A stretch of DNA of 62,602 nt from Bacteroidales bacterium (GTDB lineage Bacteria; Bacteroidota; Bacteroidia; Bacteroidales; Muribaculaceae), in NCBI GenBank assembly GCA_910575615.1, contig CAJTEX010000017.1, forward strand, positions 1-62,602. The letters run 5' to 3'. Below, in pieces: positions 59,946-62,602 of this stretch (positions within the stretch are counted from its first letter, which is position 1; every line of letters begins with the position of its first letter). Position numbers and translations under genes: made by a program. The notes under the pieces are model-generated. The model saw only the letters and a program-made list of their open reading frames with translations. It did no database searches and had not been told where the DNA came from.

Positions 59946-61880
59946 ATGAAGAAAAGTTTTACCCTTAAAGCTTTTGCTTTCGGAGCCGCCGCCACTGTGG
60001 CACTCACCGCATCGGCAACTCCCCACGAGTTCCTCAAAGCCAACAACGAGCCTGTGGCCGTAAAGGCTGACTTCAAGCAGGAGGCCCCCGCGCCCATCCG
60101 TATGTCTGCGAAGCAGCTCGACTCAAACGCCTCCAAAGCTCCCGCACAGAAGGCTGAACCCTCCTATGGCGGCTGGGATCAATCCGGCGAAGGCACATAC
60201 ACTTTCGTGCAGATGACCAGCAAAAAGGTCAACTATAACTACCAGCGTTGCGAAGATACCGCCAACCCCGGCAACTTCAAAGTAAAAGTGGCCGATTGGG
60301 GAAAAGGCTTGTTCAGTAATACAGGCACCGAGCTTGAATTCACCGTTGCGAAGACATCCTTTCTCTTTGGCGAAGAGACAGAGGAGACTATGGCGCCCAC
60401 TCTTCCTGCCGGAGGTGTTCCCACAGGACATAAGGCAACCGGATATCCCGACGGTCAAGCGCATGACGTGTATCTCTTTGACCGCGTCAGCTGGATGAAG
60501 GCCCTCCAGGCCGCAGGCGAGACCTGGGACGACGGCACCCCCATCACAGATGCTCAATGCGAACAGTGGTACGCCCTCTACGACTTTGACGATGTCTCCG
60601 GAAAACTCACTTATTTCCCGATTTACTGCCTGGTTGTGGACAACAAACCCACTTGGTTCACATTCCCGTCAAGCTCAGGTTCAGGCGCCAGCACCGTCTA
60701 TTATACCGAATCCTACCAGATGAAAGGCAACGGGTACAAAAACTACGACCTCGACCTCAACATCAGCGCAGGCTACTTCAGCCATGAGAAAGACGCCACC
60801 ACCGGAACTTTCAACTTCACATACGACATCAACGACAACAATGAAGTATGGTTCCAGATATTGACCGGCAAAAAAACCGGCTCAGCTCTCCAAAGCGCGA
60901 TGCAGGAACTCTTGAAAAAGGCTTACAACAACGACCTCTCCGATGGCATCGTGAAATTGACAGCAAGCTCCGGCGAAGTAAACGTGCCCGTATCAAGCTA
61001 TCGCAAAGGCCAGTACACATTGCTGTGCGCTGCCAGATATCCCGGCATCGAAGAAGGCTACTTCCTTACAAAAAGCAACAACACCCTGCGCCTGTTACAG
61101 GAAGATGTCGACTTCTATTCGGCAGGAATGGCTTCATACACTGATGCCACCATGTACGACGCTCTGCCCGTAGTCTTCGGCGCAGAAAGCTACGAAGAAC
61201 TGTGTGCCATGTTCATGTCAGAACTTCAGATTACACTTCCCGAGGTTTACACTGTAACTGTGCCGATGCAGGCAAACTCAGCCAATGAAGGTGAGTACCG
61301 CCTCGTTCATCCCTACATGGAATACTTCAACAACTACCTCTCCCAGTCACTCGAATATGACATCATGTCAGACTTCCTCATGTTCAACGTGGCTGACCCC
61401 AACAAGAGCTTCATCAGCCCCTCTGCCACCGGTATCTACTTCCCGACAAAATCCAGCGGTGAGATCATGATGGTCTACGGCTCCACAAACAAGATGCAGG
61501 GTGGATCACTCGCCTCTGCAGACGTATGGGGAACCCTGGCCAACGGAACCCTCTCCTTCCCCGAGGTTGTGGTGCCTGACGGAGCTACCTCACTTGACGA
61601 GGTCATCGCCCCCCTCGGCTGGAGCCAGGCTTCTTTCAGCTCTGAAAGCGGAGCCATCACATACAAGAACCACACCAACCCTGTGGTTAGCCCCGAGATC
61701 TGCAAAATCGTGTCTGACGGATTTGCCGGAATCGAGAACGTCGCAGCCGACGCAGAGTTCGACGCCAACGCTCCTGTCGAGTACTTCAACCTCCAGGGTA
61801 TCCGCGTCGCCACTCCCGAGGCAGGCCAGCTCCTGATCAAGCGTCAGGGCAACAAGGCCACCAAGGTCATCATCCGCTAA
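59946..61880 (+). CDS. Large secreted protein with YFNLQGIRV C-terminal tail, unknown function
   Basis: A 644-residue exported protein. The ATG at 59946 starts a signal peptide (MKKSFTLKAFAFGAAATVAL then TASATPHEF). The mature part is rich in beta structure, Thr, Ser, Asn and Tyr, with no domain I recognise: after a short Ala/Lys-rich region comes YGGWDQSGEGTYTFVQMTSKKV, a type of repeat also seen in other Bacteroidales surface proteins. The last 40 residues, from APVEYFNLQGIRVATPEAG to KVIIR, form a tail that also ends the pseudogene at 14631-14971 and probably directs export or anchoring, perhaps by the T9SS encoded at 29.6-36.7 kb. Own promoter and terminator. Confidence 0.8.
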   Translation: MKKSFTLKAFAFGAAATVALTASATPHEFLKANNEPVAVKADFKQEAPAPIRMSAKQLDSNASKAPAQKAEPSYGGWDQSGEGTYTFVQMTSKKVNYNYQRCEDTANPGNFKVKVADWGKGLFSNTGTELEFTVAKTSFLFGEETEETMAPTLPAGGVPTGHKATGYPDGQAHDVYLFDRVSWMKALQAAGETWDDGTPITDAQCEQWYALYDFDDVSGKLTYFPIYCLVVDNKPTWFTFPSSSGSGASTVYYTESYQMKGNGYKNYDLDLNISAGYFSHEKDATTGTFNFTYDINDNNEVWFQILTGKKTGSALQSAMQELLKKAYNNDLSDGIVKLTASSGEVNVPVSSYRKGQYTLLCAARYPGIEEGYFLTKSNNTLRLLQEDVDFYSAGMASYTDATMYDALPVVFGAESYEELCAMFMSELQITLPEVYTVTVPMQANSANEGEYRLVHPYMEYFNNYLSQSLEYDIMSDFLMFNVADPNKSFISPSATGIYFPTKSSGEIMMVYGSTNKMQGGSLASADVWGTLANGTLSFPEVVVPDGATSLDEVIAPLGWSQASFSSESGAITYKNHTNPVVSPEICKIVSDGFAGIENVAADAEFDANAPVEYFNLQGIRVATPEAGQLLIKRQGNKATKVIIR

Positions 61881-61926
61881 ACCTCTCCGACAGCAAGGCC
61901 TGACCCAGGCCACTGCAACCATACCG

Positions 61927-61958
61927 ACACCTCCGGCCCAGCGCCGGAGGTGTTTTTT
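61927..61958 (+). terminator. Terminator of the secreted-protein gene
   Basis: Eleven-pair stem ACACCTCCGGC (61927-61937) with GCCGGAGGTGT (61943-61953), 5-base loop, then TTTTT. It lies 46 bases past the stop. Confidence 0.92.
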
Positions 61959-62039
61959 CGTTTCTGCGGAAATCCGCGTATCCACGCGAGTTTTATGTGC
62001 AGAAGAGCCACCCCAGGTCCGACCGCCTAATCCACAAAA

Positions 62040-62219
62040 GGGTCTCACGCAGATTCCGCAGATACGCAGATTTCCACGGATTACTCGCAGATTAAAGGTC
62101 GCTTCGCTCCCGGAGAGGCTCGCAGATTTCACAGATTTCGCAGATTTCAATGATTGCAATGATTTCAAGATTATACTTATCATACTGATTTACGCAGATT
62201 ATACCGATTTACGCAATAC
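62040..62219 (+). repeat. CGCAGATT-type intergenic repeat, copy 2
   Basis: Begins GGGTCTCACGCAGATT like the copy at 27754, shares the GGTCGCTTCGCTCCCGG module, and continues longer with CGCAGATTTCACAGATTT units and a second, more diverged section with TGATTTACGCAGATTATAC. The unit period is about 9 bases. Confidence 0.65.
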
Positions 62220-62240
62220 CATCCGGATGGCGGGCGCATT

Positions 62241-62401
62241 GTGAAAATCGGGAGGGAGCGGTGGCGGGAGCGCGGCTAAGCACCGGGGTGTCTGAGCCCG
62301 CAGGGCGAGTTCCCGGTGCGCCGAGCGGAGCCACCAGGCTCCCGACCAAAGATTTTCACGCGCCCTTGGCCTTTTGGTTCTTTTGGGCCCGCCAAAAGAA
62401 C
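62241..62401. repeat. Large cruciform-forming element with a following hairpin
   Basis: A nested palindrome: GTGAAAATC (62241-62249) with GATTTTCAC (62351-62359); GGGAG (62250-62254) with CTCCC (62339-62343); GGTGGC (62260-62265) with GCCACC (62330-62335); CGGC (62273-62276) with GCCG (62320-62323); GCACCGGG (62280-62287) with CCCGGTGC (62312-62319); and GCCC/GGGC in the tip. A second hairpin GTTCTTTTGG/CCAAAAGAAC (62377-62401) follows, with further AACCAAAGAAC units. Probably a dispersed Bacteroidales repeat. Confidence 0.6.
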
Positions 62402-62602
62402 AACCAAAGAACAACCAAAAGAACAATAATATTTTATTGCTGTCCGGTAAAACTTTGACATGATAGGAAATGGACTATTTTTATCTCATACAGCATGAAA
62501 CAGACTCGTATAGATGTCTTTTAAGGGCTTTTTGATGCTTAATGCTACCAATTTCACATCGCCTCAAATGACAAGCCCTTTTTCGTAAAACAGGTGTAAC
62601 TT

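Larger units (their letters stand above)
61881..62602. other. Right-end intergenic region with repeats
   Basis: 722 bases with no supported gene: a terminator (61927-61958), a CGCAGATT-type repeat (62040-62219), a giant cruciform plus a second hairpin (62241-62401), and an A+T-rich end with AAGGGCTT (62523-62530) and AAGCCCTT (62573-62580) as a weak hairpin before TTT. Open frames between 62199 and 62461 are translations of the cruciform and not genes. Confidence 0.6.

Noticed and set aside
62199-62461. Small proteins at the right end (for example GPKEPKGQGRVKIFG)
   Set aside because: They are translations of the cruciform repeat and occur on both strands; the palindrome explains the open frames.

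Overview
The window reads as a chromosomal segment of a GC-rich member of the Bacteroidales, most likely Muribaculaceae. This rests on the type IX secretion genes porT-porP-porK-porL-porM-porN, many -7 elements of the Bacteroidota form TAnnTTTG upstream of genes, almost no Shine-Dalgarno sequences, DUF4369 and DUF5683 family proteins, a peptidoglycan-salvage locus of Bacteroidota type, and a C-terminal YxNLQGxRV tail on a secreted protein. The family assignment is inference; the phylum is well supported. I see no tRNA, rRNA, integrase, transposase or CRISPR array.

Layout. 1-6.9 kb: lipopolysaccharide Kdo transferase and glutamyl-tRNA synthetase (minus), an acyl-CoA synthetase (minus), a TlpA-like lipoprotein, and a VanZ protein. 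7.1-12.2 kb: alanine dehydrogenase, branched-chain aminotransferase, an HD hydrolase and recJ; recJ is preceded by a GC-rich, hairpin-filled leader. 12.2-15 kb: repeats, a TrpB2-type tryptophan synthase and a decayed gene for a secreted protein. 15-16.1 kb: HD hydrolase and folB (minus). 16.2-27.5 kb: a tightly packed seven-gene plus-strand operon that I read as peptidoglycan salvage: membrane glycosyltransferase, exported amidase with an inserted golvesin-like domain, a glycosyltransferase-HIT fusion, a SpoIID-like protein without an export signal, an AmpG-like permease, a NamZ-like exo-muramidase and a BadF/MurK-like sugar kinase. 28-36.7 kb: OmpA and the T9SS operon (minus). 36.9-51.6 kb: lipoprotein, YhhQ, HU, a 29-residue basic ribosomal-type protein, RNase G, GMP synthase, a Pro/Gly-rich membrane protein, two tandem GT-C-like membrane proteins, DUF5683, MltD-like transglycosylase, SerB and MtaB.

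51.6-55.4 kb holds the most unusual content: a three-gene unit with its own promoter encoding an ABC-type ATPase with a DUF3696 tail, a TOPRIM/DUF4435-like protein and a DUF262 protein, placed between housekeeping genes. The first pair resembles the ATPase-TOPRIM logic of OLD/Gabija/PARIS anti-phage systems, and DUF262 is the nuclease domain type of GmrSD restriction enzymes; the combination is a candidate defence system. 55.4-59.6 kb: lipid A acyltransferase, glycosyltransferase and a CPA2 antiporter. 59.9-61.9 kb: a secreted protein with a C-terminal tail that may be a T9SS signal. The right end carries a CGCAGATT-type repeat and a very large cruciform.

Several intergenic regions contain repeat families shared within the window (about 12.3-12.6 kb with 27.6-27.7 kb; 27.75-27.88 kb with 62.04-62.22 kb).
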